A stretch of 25,297 nt of DNA from an uncultured Angelakisella sp. (GCA_934524965.1 CAKSYU010000026.1:1-25297); one strand, 5' to 3'; shown: positions 1 through 7,225, numbered from the stretch's first letter. Made by a program: numbers and translations. Notes: generated by a model not told the origin, from the sequence alone.

Positions 1-4
1 CAAA

Positions 5-36
5 AACCCGGTTGTTGCGTAATGTGCAACCGGGTT
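5..36 (-). terminator. Intrinsic terminator-like hairpin, minus strand
   Basis: Two perfect 10-base arms (5-14 and 27-36, AACCCGGTTG and its complement) enclose a 12-base loop. Read on the minus strand, the hairpin is followed by five T residues, so it fits a terminator for the surface-protein gene whose stop lies at 92. It is the second of two hairpins after that gene. Confidence 0.6.
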
Positions 37-50
37 TCTCGACAAGCTGA

Positions 51-78
51 AAGCTCCCCCGTGGGGGGAGCTTTTTTA
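51..78 (+). terminator. Intrinsic terminator, mainly plus strand
   Basis: Nine-base arms AAGCTCCCC (51-59) and GGGGAGCTT (65-73) with a short loop are followed on the plus strand by a run of T residues to 77. The T run favours ending a plus-strand gene that lies left of the window; on the minus strand there are only three T residues, so it would at best assist termination after the surface-protein gene. Confidence 0.65.
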
Positions 79-91
79 GTTGTTCGGGGAA

Positions 92-1108
92 TTACTTGCG
101 CAGCGCAGCGGCAGTGCCCAGAAGCGCTACGACGACCATCGCAGCAGCGATTCCGGTATTCTCCGCCGCACCGGTGGAGGGGTTGCCGGCAGGAGTGGTG
201 GTCTCGCCGCTCTCGGGAACACGGACGGTAGCCTCATCGACTACGGTACCGTTGGCATTCAGGGTCTTGCCCTCGGGGAGGTAAGGTCTTACGCTCTCGG
301 CATCGGTGTAGGTGCCGCCGTTGACGATGACATTGGCGCCGTAGGCGGTGTTATCGCCATACAGCTTTACGCCGCCGATGACATTGGCGTTATCAATGGT
401 CAGGTTGCCGCCGCTCATCTCGATGTTGCCGGTGATGGTGCCGGTGGTATCAATGGTGATGGCAGTCAGGGGATCGGTGTTGTAAACGCCGTTGGGCGCC
501 CAGGAGCCGTCGCAGCTATCGAAAGCGACAAAGCCCTCAAAAGCCTCGATGGAGGTGCTGCCGTTGATGAGCACCTTGCCCTTATTGAAGCTCATGACAT
601 AGTCCTTCGCCACATCGCCGCCAAAGAGGTTCTCAGCGATGAAGTGCATATCGGTCAGGGTCACATCGGCGTAGCTCTGGATCAGACGCATGATGTTGCA
701 GTAACGACCGCCGGGGGTGTAGGTATCGTCATTCACCGCGGTGAGGTTGCTGGGATCGATATTGACAGTGCCGCCGACCATCTTAACGGTGGAACCCATA
801 ATGAGCTGGAAGCCCGCGGTCTTGGTACCGTAGGAGCCTGCACCGCTGGGAACCAGGGTGTAAGTATAGCCGTTAAAATTGATGACAATGTTCTGACCGG
901 CTTCCACACGGATACCCTGACCGGTGTGGCTGCCCAGCACATTGATGGTCGCCAGGGTGCCGTCGGTGGGGGCGGCTTCCACAGCTTCCTTCAGCGTGGC
1001 ATACTTCGTTCCGTTCAGCTCGGCATACTCGCCGTCAGCCAGTGCCGTTACCGGCAGCATAACGCATACCATCAGCAGCGCCAGTGCCAGTGCCAAATAC
1101 TTTTTCAT
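92..1108 (-). CDS. Secreted surface protein with NPSTG sorting signal
   Basis: A 338-aa exported protein. The start at 1108 is preferred because AAGGAG lies 11 bases upstream and the protein then opens with a classic signal peptide (MKKYLALALALL, cleavage probably after ALA near residue 24); an in-frame ATG 21 codons earlier lacks a good ribosome site and sits in the palindromic leader. Residues about 30-65 contain an 'NGTKYATLKEAVEAA' block, a pattern seen in clostridial surface proteins, followed by G/N/T/I/V-rich strands that look like a beta-helix or solenoid. The C-terminus has a T/P-rich stretch, NPSTG at 309-313, a hydrophobic segment and a final RK. I infer sortase anchoring to peptidoglycan; NPxTG is a variant of the LPxTG motif, and the sortase is not in this window. 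The ligand or function is unknown. Confidence 0.82.
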   Translation of the reverse strand: MKKYLALALALLMVCVMLPVTALADGEYAELNGTKYATLKEAVEAAPTDGTLATINVLGSHTGQGIRVEAGQNIVINFNGYTYTLVPSGAGSYGTKTAGFQLIMGSTVKMVGGTVNIDPSNLTAVNDDTYTPGGRYCNIMRLIQSYADVTLTDMHFIAENLFGGDVAKDYVMSFNKGKVLINGSTSIEAFEGFVAFDSCDGSWAPNGVYNTDPLTAITIDTTGTITGNIEMSGGNLTIDNANVIGGVKLYGDNTAYGANVIVNGGTYTDAESVRPYLPEGKTLNANGTVVDEATVRVPESGETTTPAGNPSTGAAENTGIAAAMVVVALLGTAAALRK

Positions 1109-1152
1109 GCTCTTCAACTCTCCTTTACATTTTTTGCCCATACAGAGTGGAT

Positions 1153-1190
1153 CGTGTTTGCATGCAAACACGAATTGCCCATGGGCAATT
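1153..1190. promoter_or_regulatory. Two abutting perfect palindromes in the leader of the surface-protein gene
   Basis: CGTGTTTGCATGCAAACACG (1153-1172, 20 bases) is followed directly by AATTGCCCATGGGCAATT (1173-1190, 18 bases). Both are perfect and both are centred on CATG. They lie between the promoter (1228-1256) and the start codon (1108), so they would be transcribed and could form two RNA hairpins with CATG loops, or act as DNA sites for dimeric regulators. Confidence 0.7.
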
Positions 1191-1227
1191 ATTTTAGTTC
1201 CCCCGTTTATCTCTGGGAGGCAACTCC

Positions 1228-1256
1228 ATGCTAACAGAAAATTTATGGCAAGTCAA
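1228..1256 (-). promoter_or_regulatory. Sigma-A type promoter of the surface-protein gene
   Basis: On the minus strand TTGACT (1251-1256) and TAGCAT (1228-1233) are separated by 17 bases, and a TG one base before the -10 box gives an extended -10 element. The inferred leader is a little over 100 nt and contains the two CATG-centred palindromes. Confidence 0.65.
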
Positions 1257-1316
1257 TAGACAGATATTTACTTCGCAAATTCTTCAAATTCTGTTCATAA
1301 ATGGCAGATGCGGATA

Positions 1317-2168
1317 TTATTTCTTTTCGATATAGACCTCGGGGCGGTACCCCTCAAAGATGACGCTGTCAAAACGTTGGAGCGCCATCGGCTCCTTCTC
1401 CTCCTGACGCACCGTCCATGCCACACAGGGGGTATGCCACACCCGACGGGTTAGCGAAAGGGTGCGGGTGCGGGGCGCGGTAAGGTAGTTATAGGCAATA
1501 AAATCCGGCTGGACCAGCCAGTTAAAAAGCAGCTCCTGCGAACCCCATGTGCCCAAGGAATTGTGCTTCATACCGCCCTCGCCCTCCACATAGCGGTCGG
1601 CAAGCAGCCCGCGGGCAACGGCGGGGGCATTTTTCTTCATCCACAGGATCACAAACGGGTGGAACGATTCCACACAGTATTCGCCGGAGTAGGCGGAAAG
1701 CATCTCCATCATCTTTTCGCACAGGGCGGCGTAGTTTTTCTGGTACTTTACCTCAACGATCATCGGGATCTTACCCGCCACGATCTCCAACACTTCCTCA
1801 AACAGCGGGATATACTCCTCGGTACCCAAAAGCCGCAGCTGCCGCAGCTCCTCGTAGGATTTTTCCTCCACCCTGCCGCTGACACCGCAGACACGGTCCA
1901 GCGTATCATCGTGGAAGACGGCGAGCTTGCCATCGGTGGTCAGATGCAGGTCCAGCTCGATGCCGTAGCCTGCCTCCACCGCGCGGCGGAACGCGGTCAG
2001 GCTGTTTTCCGGCACGCCCTCGGCGGCGCAGTGCAGCCCGCGGTGGGCATAGCGCCGTCCGGCAAAGCGCGCCATCTTTTCCCGCGCGGCGGGGTTAGGG
2101 CGCAGCATCAGCAAGAGCAGCAGGAACAGCGCTGCCAGTACAATAAGAATAATAAGGACGGTTTTCAT
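1317..2168 (-). CDS. Membrane-anchored glycerophosphodiester phosphodiesterase
   Basis: A 283-aa protein of the GDPD family, which hydrolyses glycerophosphodiesters to sn-glycerol 3-phosphate and an alcohol in phospholipid or teichoic acid turnover. Residues 2-22 form one N-terminal transmembrane helix. The TIM-barrel domain begins at about residue 38 with the signature HRG (H42), followed by PENS, ELDLHLTTDG (E71 and D73, expected metal ligands) and FHDDTL (H86, the second catalytic histidine). VEVKY at about 138-142 matches the later acidic metal-binding strand. The start is supported by an AG-rich ribosome site (AAAAGAGGAAA) just upstream. With one helix and no cleavage site, the catalytic domain is probably held at the membrane; which face is not certain. 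It appears monocistronic, with its own TATAAT-containing promoter. Confidence 0.9.
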   Translation of the reverse strand: MKTVLIILIVLAALFLLLLLMLRPNPAAREKMARFAGRRYAHRGLHCAAEGVPENSLTAFRRAVEAGYGIELDLHLTTDGKLAVFHDDTLDRVCGVSGRVEEKSYEELRQLRLLGTEEYIPLFEEVLEIVAGKIPMIVEVKYQKNYAALCEKMMEMLSAYSGEYCVESFHPFVILWMKKNAPAVARGLLADRYVEGEGGMKHNSLGTWGSQELLFNWLVQPDFIAYNYLTAPRTRTLSLTRRVWHTPCVAWTVRQEEKEPMALQRFDSVIFEGYRPEVYIEKK

Positions 2169-2211
2169 GGTCGGTTTCCTCTTTTCCGGTTAAATTCGGC
2201 TTCCGCCTACC

Positions 2212-2239
2212 ATTATAGCGCGTGGCACAGGCGGTGCAA
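2212..2239 (-). promoter_or_regulatory. Candidate promoter of the GDPD gene
   Basis: On the minus strand a perfect TATAAT (2212-2217) lies 16 bases after TTGCAC (2234-2239), a weak -35 box. The start codon is 44 bases downstream of the -10 box. Confidence 0.5.
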
Positions 2240-2261
2240 TCCCCAAAACATCAAAAACGCG

Positions 2262-2302
2262 TAAAAAGGAACACCGCTACCCCGTCTGGACGGGATAGCG
2301 GT
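2262..2302 (-). terminator. Strong intrinsic terminator after the XRE regulator gene
   Basis: Arms 2273-2286 and 2289-2302 (14 bases each, one mismatch, two-base apex) form a long stem. On the minus strand it is followed by a T-rich tract (GTTCCTTTTT). It lies 28 bases after the stop of the regulator gene at 2331. Confidence 0.8.
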
Positions 2303-2330
2303 ACCCTATGGGGCGTCGGCGGATGCGAGC

Positions 2331-2642
2331 TTATCCGTTGCGGCCGACAAGAAAAAGTGCGTAGTCACGCACCGCGCAGCGCTGTTCCTCCGTCAGCCCC
2401 TCGGGCAGGAGCAGATCGTCGGCGGTGGAAGCCTTTGGGGACGGCTCATCGCACATTCCCACCAGATAGTCCACACTGACGCCAAAATACTTGGCAAGCC
2501 ACACTTTGGTTTCATCGCTGGGGTCGCTTTTACCTTTTTCGTAGGAAGATATGGTGTGGTGCGAAACCGACAGCATATTTCCCAGCTCGGCTTGTGACAG
2601 TCCCGCTGCTTTGCGCAGCAAATACAAGCGGTATCCTATCAT
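2331..2642 (-). CDS. XRE-family DNA-binding protein
   Basis: A 103-aa protein with an N-terminal Cro/C1-type helix-turn-helix domain at residues 1-62: YLLRKAAGLSQAELGNMLSV, then SHHTISSYEKG as the recognition helix, then the KYFGVSVDYLVG ending typical of the family. Residues 63-103 form an acidic, partly helical tail (EGLTEEQRCAVRDYALFL) that could mediate dimerisation or signal sensing. It is a single-gene unit between its own promoter and a strong terminator, and is transcribed divergently from the small gene at 2880. No toxin or metabolic partner is adjacent, so its targets are unknown. Confidence 0.85.
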   Translation of the reverse strand: MIGYRLYLLRKAAGLSQAELGNMLSVSHHTISSYEKGKSDPSDETKVWLAKYFGVSVDYLVGMCDEPSPKASTADDLLLPEGLTEEQRCAVRDYALFLVGRNG

Positions 2643-2678
2643 TTCCCATTCCCTTCTCTCTTAAGACTGGGCAAGGTC

Positions 2679-2708
2679 ATTATACCATTTTTTGTGATGG
2701 ATTGAAAA
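2679..2708 (-). promoter_or_regulatory. Promoter of the XRE regulator gene
   Basis: On the minus strand TTTTCA (2703-2708), 18 bases, then TATAAT (2679-2684) with TG as an extended -10 element. The adjacent AT-rich stretch 2710-2745 contains imperfect inverted copies of TTTTGT/ACAAAA that could hold an operator. Confidence 0.55.
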
Positions 2709-2879
2709 CCCTTTTGTCAAAATCTCCTCATTTTACAAAACAAAATGTTATTATTTGTTGAATTTTACTGGAAACAGGTGCCTGTAAAACTTCCATCATT
2801 CTGCGGCTGGGCGCAGGGGGAGGCGGGTTCTATAATAAGGACTGTAAACCATCGTTCTGTGACAAAGGAGGTACATATC

Positions 2880-3152
2880 ATGGAGGTTATGACACTGCAT
2901 CGGGAAATGACCGGCGAGGAGGGGGAACGGTGCCGCGTGCGCTACGCCCTCACGGCGGAGATGTGCGGCGGGGAATGGCTGTACGGCGTGCGCTGCTGCA
3001 CCGAGGGGCTTCCCCCGCAGGCAGAACGCTGCGGGGAGCTTCCCGCGTGGCTGAGCGACCGCCGGCTGGGGGAGCTGCTGCTGGAATATCTGGCGGAGCG
3101 GGAGGTCACGCCGCCCCAGCTGGAGGATATCCTGACCGAACTGCTGCCGTAA
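2880..3152 (+). CDS. Small DUF6514-like protein
   Basis: A 90-aa protein with start ATG at 2880, chosen because AAAGGAGG lies 7-8 bases upstream; a longer in-frame reading would start in non-coding AT-rich sequence. The protein has a central strand-rich part with several cysteines (YGVRCCTEG) and a C-terminal helical end, LLEYLAEREVTPPQLEDILTELL. That ending, with the 'VTP..L.D.l...L' pattern, resembles the DUF6514 family of small clostridial proteins of unknown function; this match is from memory and moderate. A strong terminator follows at 3171. It is not obviously linked to the dipicolinate genes downstream. Confidence 0.7.
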   Translation: MEVMTLHREMTGEEGERCRVRYALTAEMCGGEWLYGVRCCTEGLPPQAERCGELPAWLSDRRLGELLLEYLAEREVTPPQLEDILTELLP

Positions 3153-3170
3153 GGCTGAAATATAAAAGGA

Positions 3171-3207
3171 GAGCGCCTGCCCCGCGTGGGGAGGGCGTTC
3201 TTTTTTT
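3171..3207 (+). terminator. Intrinsic terminator after the small gene at 2880
   Basis: GAGCGCC-TG-CCCC (3171-3183) pairs with GGGG-AG-GGCGTTC (3188-3200), with one G-T pair and a small internal loop, and is followed by eight T residues ending at 3207. Confidence 0.85.
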
Positions 3208-3306
3208 GCACCCTCCGTGCGGCGGCGGAATAGGATAGGGCAGCGGGAGACCCCCGCGCCTGACTGATAACTTTTCTTTTCTACATAAAGGTAGGTGGAA
3301 CTGCCG

Positions 3307-4176
3307 ATGAAACGGACTGTGACGATACTGGGCGGCGATGAACGCATGGCGTGGCTGGCGGAGCACCTGCGGCGGGCGGGCTGCCCCCTGCGGCTGGCGG
3401 CGCTGGCGCCCCCCGCCCCATTAAAAGACCGGCTGCCCCCGACGGAAACGCCCGAAGCGGCGCTGCCGCAAAGTGAACGGGTCATTCTCTCAGTGCCCAC
3501 CGCGACCCCCGAGGGACAGCTGCGCGCCCCCACCGTACCGGAGCGGTACACACTGGCGGGGTGTCTCCTCCTCATTCCGGTGGGAACGGAGGTGCTGGGC
3601 GGCACCCTGCCGCCCGACTGCCGCCGCATCGCCGAGGAACGACGCCTTGCCTACACTGACCTGCTGGCACTGCCGGAACTGCAGGAGCTGAACGCCATCG
3701 CGACGGCGGAGGGAGCGGTGGCGCTTGCCATGCGGGAGCAGAACACCACCCTGTTCGGGACACGGTGCTTAGTTCTTGGCTACGGGCGCTGCGGCAGCGC
3801 GCTGTGCCGCCGCCTAACGGCGCTGGGCGCCAAGGTGACGGCGGCGGCACGCCGTCGGGAGCAGCAGGCGCGCATCTATGCCGATGGCTGTATCCCCTGC
3901 GATATCAACCGTCTTTCCCCTGCTCTGGGCGACTGCGAGGTCGTTTTTAATACCGTGCCCGCCCCCGTGCTGCCGCGTGAGCTGCTGCAAAAGCTGCCGC
4001 CGGAAGCGCTGGTGGTGGAGCTGGCAAGCGCCCCCGGCGGCTGCATCGCCGCCGAAGCCGAGGCGCTGGGGCTGCGCTACCGTGCCGCACCGGGTCTGCC
4101 GGGCAAGGCGGCGCCCCGCACCGCAGGAGAATACTTGGGGCAGGTGATACGCAGCCTGCCGCACTGGGAGGAATGA
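3307..4176 (+). CDS. spoVFA: Dipicolinate synthase subunit A
   Basis: A 289-aa protein that with the next gene makes dipicolinic acid in the mother cell from dihydrodipicolinate, an intermediate of lysine biosynthesis, for loading into the spore core. ATG 3307 is preferred over an in-frame GTG at 3295, since AGGTGG (3293-3298) is correctly spaced only for the ATG. Residues 1-135 form an N-terminal domain (MKRTVTILGGDERMAWLAEHL). A Rossmann nucleotide-binding domain follows, with GYGRCGSALCRRL at about 157-169 carrying GxGxxG and a basic cluster (AARRREQQ) after the second strand. The ending (LPGKAAPRTAGEYLGQ) is typical of DpaA. The stop codon directly abuts the start of spoVFB, so the two are translationally coupled. 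Without its own sporulation regulators in view, sigma-K control is only expected from other species. Confidence 0.93.
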   Translation: MKRTVTILGGDERMAWLAEHLRRAGCPLRLAALAPPAPLKDRLPPTETPEAALPQSERVILSVPTATPEGQLRAPTVPERYTLAGCLLLIPVGTEVLGGTLPPDCRRIAEERRLAYTDLLALPELQELNAIATAEGAVALAMREQNTTLFGTRCLVLGYGRCGSALCRRLTALGAKVTAAARRREQQARIYADGCIPCDINRLSPALGDCEVVFNTVPAPVLPRELLQKLPPEALVVELASAPGGCIAAEAEALGLRYRAAPGLPGKAAPRTAGEYLGQVIRSLPHWEE

Positions 4177-4758
4177 ATGGTGAACGATAAAAAACTGGGC
4201 TTTGCCCTCTGCGGCTCCTTCTGCACGCTGGAACCCACCCTGCAAATGATGGCGGGGCTTGCCGCCGCCGGCTGGGAGATCCAGCCCATCATGTCGCCCG
4301 CGACCTACGAGACCGATACCCGCTTCGGCACGGCGGAGCACTGGCGCGACCGTGTGGAGGCGCTGTGCGGGCGCCCCATCTGGCACTCGGTGGCACAGGT
4401 GGAGCCGGTCGGTCCCCGCCGGCTGCTGGATATCCTGCTGGTGGCGCCCTGCACCGGCAACACGCTGGGCAAGCTTGCCTGCGGCATCACCGATACGCCG
4501 GTGACGATGGCGGTAAAGGCGCACCTGCGCAATGACCGCCCCGTGGTGCTGGCGGTTTCCACCAATGACGGACTTTCCGCCAGCGCGCCCAATCTGGGGG
4601 CACTGCTGTGCCGCAAGAACTATTACTTTGTTCCCTTCGGGCAAGATGACCCCATCAAAAAGCCGACCAGCCTTGTGGCGCATCTCCCGCTTACCCAGCG
4701 CACGCTGGAGGCGGCGCTGGAGGGCAGTCAGTTCCAGCCGCTTCTCCTGCAAAAATGA
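4177..4758 (+). CDS. spoVFB: Dipicolinate synthase subunit B
   Basis: A 193-aa flavoprotein-family subunit, about the usual DpaB length. GFALCGSFCT at residues 8-17 is the phosphate-binding loop of this fold, followed by PIMSPATYETDTRFG; VAPCTGNTLGKLACGITDTPVT (about 89-110) is the conserved core seen in related flavoproteins such as decarboxylases acting on cysteine adducts; LAVSTNDGLS and KNYYFVPFGQDDP are further family blocks. GGAGG in the last codons of spoVFA serves as ribosome site, and the start codon follows the upstream stop without a gap. Together the two subunits oxidise dihydrodipicolinate to dipicolinate, so the organism very probably forms heat-resistant spores. Two hairpins and a T tract end the unit. 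Confidence 0.94.
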   Translation: MVNDKKLGFALCGSFCTLEPTLQMMAGLAAAGWEIQPIMSPATYETDTRFGTAEHWRDRVEALCGRPIWHSVAQVEPVGPRRLLDILLVAPCTGNTLGKLACGITDTPVTMAVKAHLRNDRPVVLAVSTNDGLSASAPNLGALLCRKNYYFVPFGQDDPIKKPTSLVAHLPLTQRTLEAALEGSQFQPLLLQK

Positions 4759-4779
4759 TCTTTGTCATTCACTTTAAGG

Positions 4780-4850
4780 GGGATTTTGGGGGAACTAAGT
4801 GCCAAAATCCCACCAAAACGCAAGAAAGAATTTTCTTTCTTGCGTTTTTT
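4780..4850 (+). terminator. Tandem hairpins and intrinsic terminator after spoVFB
   Basis: The first hairpin pairs GGGATTTTGG (4780-4789) with CCAAAATCCC (4802-4811). The second, AACGCAAGAAAGAA (4817-4830) with its complement at 4833-4846, is followed by T residues to 4850 and is the likely terminator. Confidence 0.85.
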
Positions 4851-4862
4851 GCTGTAAAACTC

Positions 4863-4891
4863 TTGATTTTATCCCGCCATTTCGGTATGAT
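4863..4891 (+). promoter_or_regulatory. Promoter of the RpiR-regulator operon
   Basis: TTGATT (4863-4868), 17 bases, TATGAT (4886-4891). It sits between the spoVFB terminator and the regulator start at 4927 and is the only clear promoter before the plus-strand genes up to 9861. Confidence 0.75.
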
Positions 4892-4926
4892 AAAGGGGAA
4901 TACTTTACAGAAAAGAGGGGTTGGGC

Positions 4927-5805
4927 ATGACACAGGATCTGCTTCAGCTTATCAGCAACGAAATGAAAGGCTTTTCCAAGGGGCAGAAGCGCATCGGCGC
5001 TTTTATCCTGGAGCATTACGATAAAGCCGCCTTTATGACCGCCGCCAAGCTGGGCGAAACGGTGGGCGTCAGCGAATCCACCGTGGTGCGCTTTGCCGCC
5101 GAGCTGGGCTTCGAGGGCTATCCCCAACTCCAGAAATCCCTGCAGGATATCATTCGCAATCGCCTGACCACCGTGCAGCGCATGGAGATCATTGATGAAC
5201 AGCTCTCCGGCGGCGTTGATGTCCTGCATCGGGTCATGTCCTCCGATGCCGATAAGATCCGCCGCACGCAGGAGGAGATCGACCCCAAGGACTTCGATAC
5301 CGTCATCGATTCCATTACGGAAGCCCACCGCATCTACATTCTGGGTCTGCGCTCCTCCGGCGTTCTTGCCGGCTTCCTTTCCTTCTACTTCAACCATATC
5401 TTTGAAGATGTGGTGAATGTAGGCGCGGCACAGGGCGAAACCTTCGAGCAGATGCTGCGCATCGGTCCCAATGATGTGCTCATCGCCATCAGCTTCCCCC
5501 GCTACTCCCAGCGGACGCTGAAGGCGGTGCACTACGCCAAAAAGCAGGGCGCCTGCATCATCGGCATCACCGATTCTACCAGCGCGCCGCTGGCGGCAAT
5601 GGCGAACCATGTGCTGCTGGCGCGCAGCGAGATGGCGTCCTTTGTCGATTCGCTGGTCGCGCCCATGAGCCTGCTCAACGCCATCATCGTGGCAGTGGGT
5701 CTGCGCAAAAAGCACGAGACCAGCAACACCTACGCCATGCTGGAGCGTATCTGGAGCGAATACGATGTGTATGAGAAAAATGAGGAGATCCATTCTGCAC
5801 CATGA
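4927..5805 (+). CDS. MurR/RpiR-family transcriptional regulator
   Basis: A 292-aa protein with the standard two-domain layout. Residues 1-80 form the RpiR-type helix-turn-helix domain, with TAAKLGETVGVSESTVVRFA as the DNA-binding unit and the characteristic 'LGFEGYPQLQKSL' that follows. Residues about 125-255 form a SIS phosphosugar-binding domain: RIYILGLRSSG opens the first strand and loop, and DVLIAISFPRYSQRT the second. ATG 4927 is preferred over an in-frame TTG at 4921 because GAGGGG is better spaced for it. The gene ends in an ATGA overlap with the flavoprotein gene. Family members usually control amino-sugar or sugar-phosphate genes; none lies nearby, so its effector and targets cannot be read from this context. 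Confidence 0.93.
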   Translation: MTQDLLQLISNEMKGFSKGQKRIGAFILEHYDKAAFMTAAKLGETVGVSESTVVRFAAELGFEGYPQLQKSLQDIIRNRLTTVQRMEIIDEQLSGGVDVLHRVMSSDADKIRRTQEEIDPKDFDTVIDSITEAHRIYILGLRSSGVLAGFLSFYFNHIFEDVVNVGAAQGETFEQMLRIGPNDVLIAISFPRYSQRTLKAVHYAKKQGACIIGITDSTSAPLAAMANHVLLARSEMASFVDSLVAPMSLLNAIIVAVGLRKKHETSNTYAMLERIWSEYDVYEKNEEIHSAP

Positions 5806-7040
5806 AAAATGAGTTTGACCGTATCATCATCGGCGGCGGTGCGGCTGGGCTGTTTGCTGCCGGCTGGGCGGCGCAGAACGGCGAGCGGGTGCTGGTGCTG
5901 GAACGGCGGGAACGCCCCGCGCGAAAAATTCTGGTGACCGGAAAGGGTCGCTGCAATGTAACCAACAATTGCACCCCGCAGGAATTCATTGCTGCTGTGC
6001 GGCGCAACCCTCGTTTTTTGATGAGCGCTATCTATGCCATGACCCCACAGGAGACGATGGCGACCTTTGAACGGCTTGGTGTGCCCTTGAAGACCGAGCG
6101 CGGCAGCCGTGTATTCCCTGTCAGCGACCGTGCCATGGATATTGCCGATGCCTTAGTGCATTTTGCCCGTGCGGGCGGCGCGCAGATCCGGCAGGCGACG
6201 GCAGCCGAGCTGCTGCAAAAGGACGGTACCGTCATCGGTGTAAAAACCGAAGCGGGCGAGGAGTTTTTTGCCCCTCTGACGGTGATTGCTACCGGTGGAA
6301 AAAGCTATCCCGCCACCGGCAGTGACGGCAGCGGCTACACACTGGCGGCAGCGGCGGGGCATACCATCATTCCTCCGCGGGCTTCACTGGTGCCCATCAT
6401 CTGCGAGAACACGGACAAGCAGTTTTCGGCGCTGATGGGACTTTCCCTGCGCAATGTAACGCTAAACCTTATTGAAAAGAAAAGCGGCAAAACGATCTAC
6501 AGCGAACTGGGTGAAATGCTGTTTACCCATTTCGGCATCAGTGGCCCCTTGGCACTGACTGCCAGCAGCTACATGGAAAACCCCGCAGGCTACCGCATAA
6601 CGATAGACTGCAAGCCGGCATTGACCGCCGAACAGCTGGACGCCCGACTGCTGCGGGACTTCGAGCAAAGTCCAAACCGCGCCTTTGGCAACGCGCTGGA
6701 GGCACTGCTGCCCCGCTCGCTTATCCCCGTTGTAGTGGCAAAAAGCGGTATCCCTGCCGAGCGGCGGGTCAACCAGCTGACCCGTGAGGAGCGGCAGCGG
6801 CTGGGCGCACTCATCAAGGCGTTCCCGCTGACCCCGCAGGCGCTGCGCCCCATCGAGGAAGCGGTCATCACCGCAGGCGGCGTCAGCGTCAAGGAGATCG
6901 ACCCCCGCACCATGCAAAGCAAGCTTGTAAAGGGACTTGCCTTTGCGGGTGAGGTGATCGATGTGGACGCCGTGACCGGCGGCTACAATCTGCAGATCGC
7001 GTGGAGCACCGGCTACCTCGCCGGAACCTCCGCGGTCTGA
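5802..7040 (+). CDS. BaiN/YhiN-family NAD(P)/FAD-dependent oxidoreductase
   Basis: A 412-aa flavoprotein of the HI0933/YhiN/BaiN family, close to the usual length. The FAD-binding Rossmann motif is IIIGGGAAGLFAA at residues 8-20, followed by VLVLER at the end of the second strand and the family signature KILVTGKGRCNVTNN. VIATGGKSYPATGSDGSGY near residue 165 is the second family block, and the C-terminal part ends with AGGVSVKEIDPRTMQSKL and GLAFAGEVIDVDAVTGGYNLQIAWSTG closure. Family members have been linked to bile-acid intermediate reduction in some gut clostridia, but most are uncharacterised; bile-acid activity should not be assumed. It overlaps the regulator gene by four bases (ATGA), so translational coupling is likely. 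Confidence 0.9.
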   Translation: MKNEFDRIIIGGGAAGLFAAGWAAQNGERVLVLERRERPARKILVTGKGRCNVTNNCTPQEFIAAVRRNPRFLMSAIYAMTPQETMATFERLGVPLKTERGSRVFPVSDRAMDIADALVHFARAGGAQIRQATAAELLQKDGTVIGVKTEAGEEFFAPLTVIATGGKSYPATGSDGSGYTLAAAAGHTIIPPRASLVPIICENTDKQFSALMGLSLRNVTLNLIEKKSGKTIYSELGEMLFTHFGISGPLALTASSYMENPAGYRITIDCKPALTAEQLDARLLRDFEQSPNRAFGNALEALLPRSLIPVVVAKSGIPAERRVNQLTREERQRLGALIKAFPLTPQALRPIEEAVITAGGVSVKEIDPRTMQSKLVKGLAFAGEVIDVDAVTGGYNLQIAWSTGYLAGTSAV

Positions 7041-7066
7041 GATCCGGAAAAATCGAAATTTGTGCG

Positions 7067-7194
7067 GGAAGCCGGCTTACCCGCCGCCCCGCCCGCGCCT
7101 GCGGCGCGGTAAAGCGCGCCCCTGCGGGGGCGCGCCTCCGGCGGCAGCCCTATGGGGCTGCCGCCGGAGGGGCGGCGGTACCGCCTTGGCTTCC
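7067..7194. repeat. Cloverleaf repeat element, copy A
   Basis: An outer stem encloses three hairpins. Outer stem: GGAAGCC (7067-7073) with GGCTTCC (7188-7194), an internal loop, then CCGCCGCC (7081-7088) with GGCGGCGG (7171-7178). Arm 1: 7093-7099 with 7103-7109, loop TGC. Arm 2: 7114-7121/2 with 7127/8-7135, loop TGCG. Arm 3: a perfect 16-base stem, 7135-7150 with 7155-7170, loop TATG. It fills the gap between the flavoprotein gene and cmk and has no reading frame of its own. Its sequence differs from copies B-D, but the architecture is the same. Confidence 0.75.
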
Positions 7195-7225
7195 GGCAAA
7201 CCATACGAAAGGCAGGGGTGACCCT

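Noticed and set aside
80..1234. A 384-codon plus-strand frame opposite the surface-protein gene
   Set aside because: The minus-strand protein has a signal peptide, sorting motif, promoter and ribosome site; the plus-strand reading has none of these and crosses the leader and promoter.
2831..2836. TATAAT as promoter of the small gene at 2880
   Set aside because: The -10 match is perfect, but no acceptable -35 or extended -10 lies upstream in the GC-rich spacer; listed here rather than as a feature.
3814..5793. Two frames of more than 300 codons on the minus strand opposite spoVFA/spoVFB and the RpiR gene
   Set aside because: Antisense to three confidently identified genes and without recognisable motifs.
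7001..7225. N-terminal extension of cytidylate kinase
   Set aside because: The extra 75 codons run through the end of the flavoprotein gene and cloverleaf A; the Cmk family begins at MISIAIDGPAGAGK with its own ribosome site.
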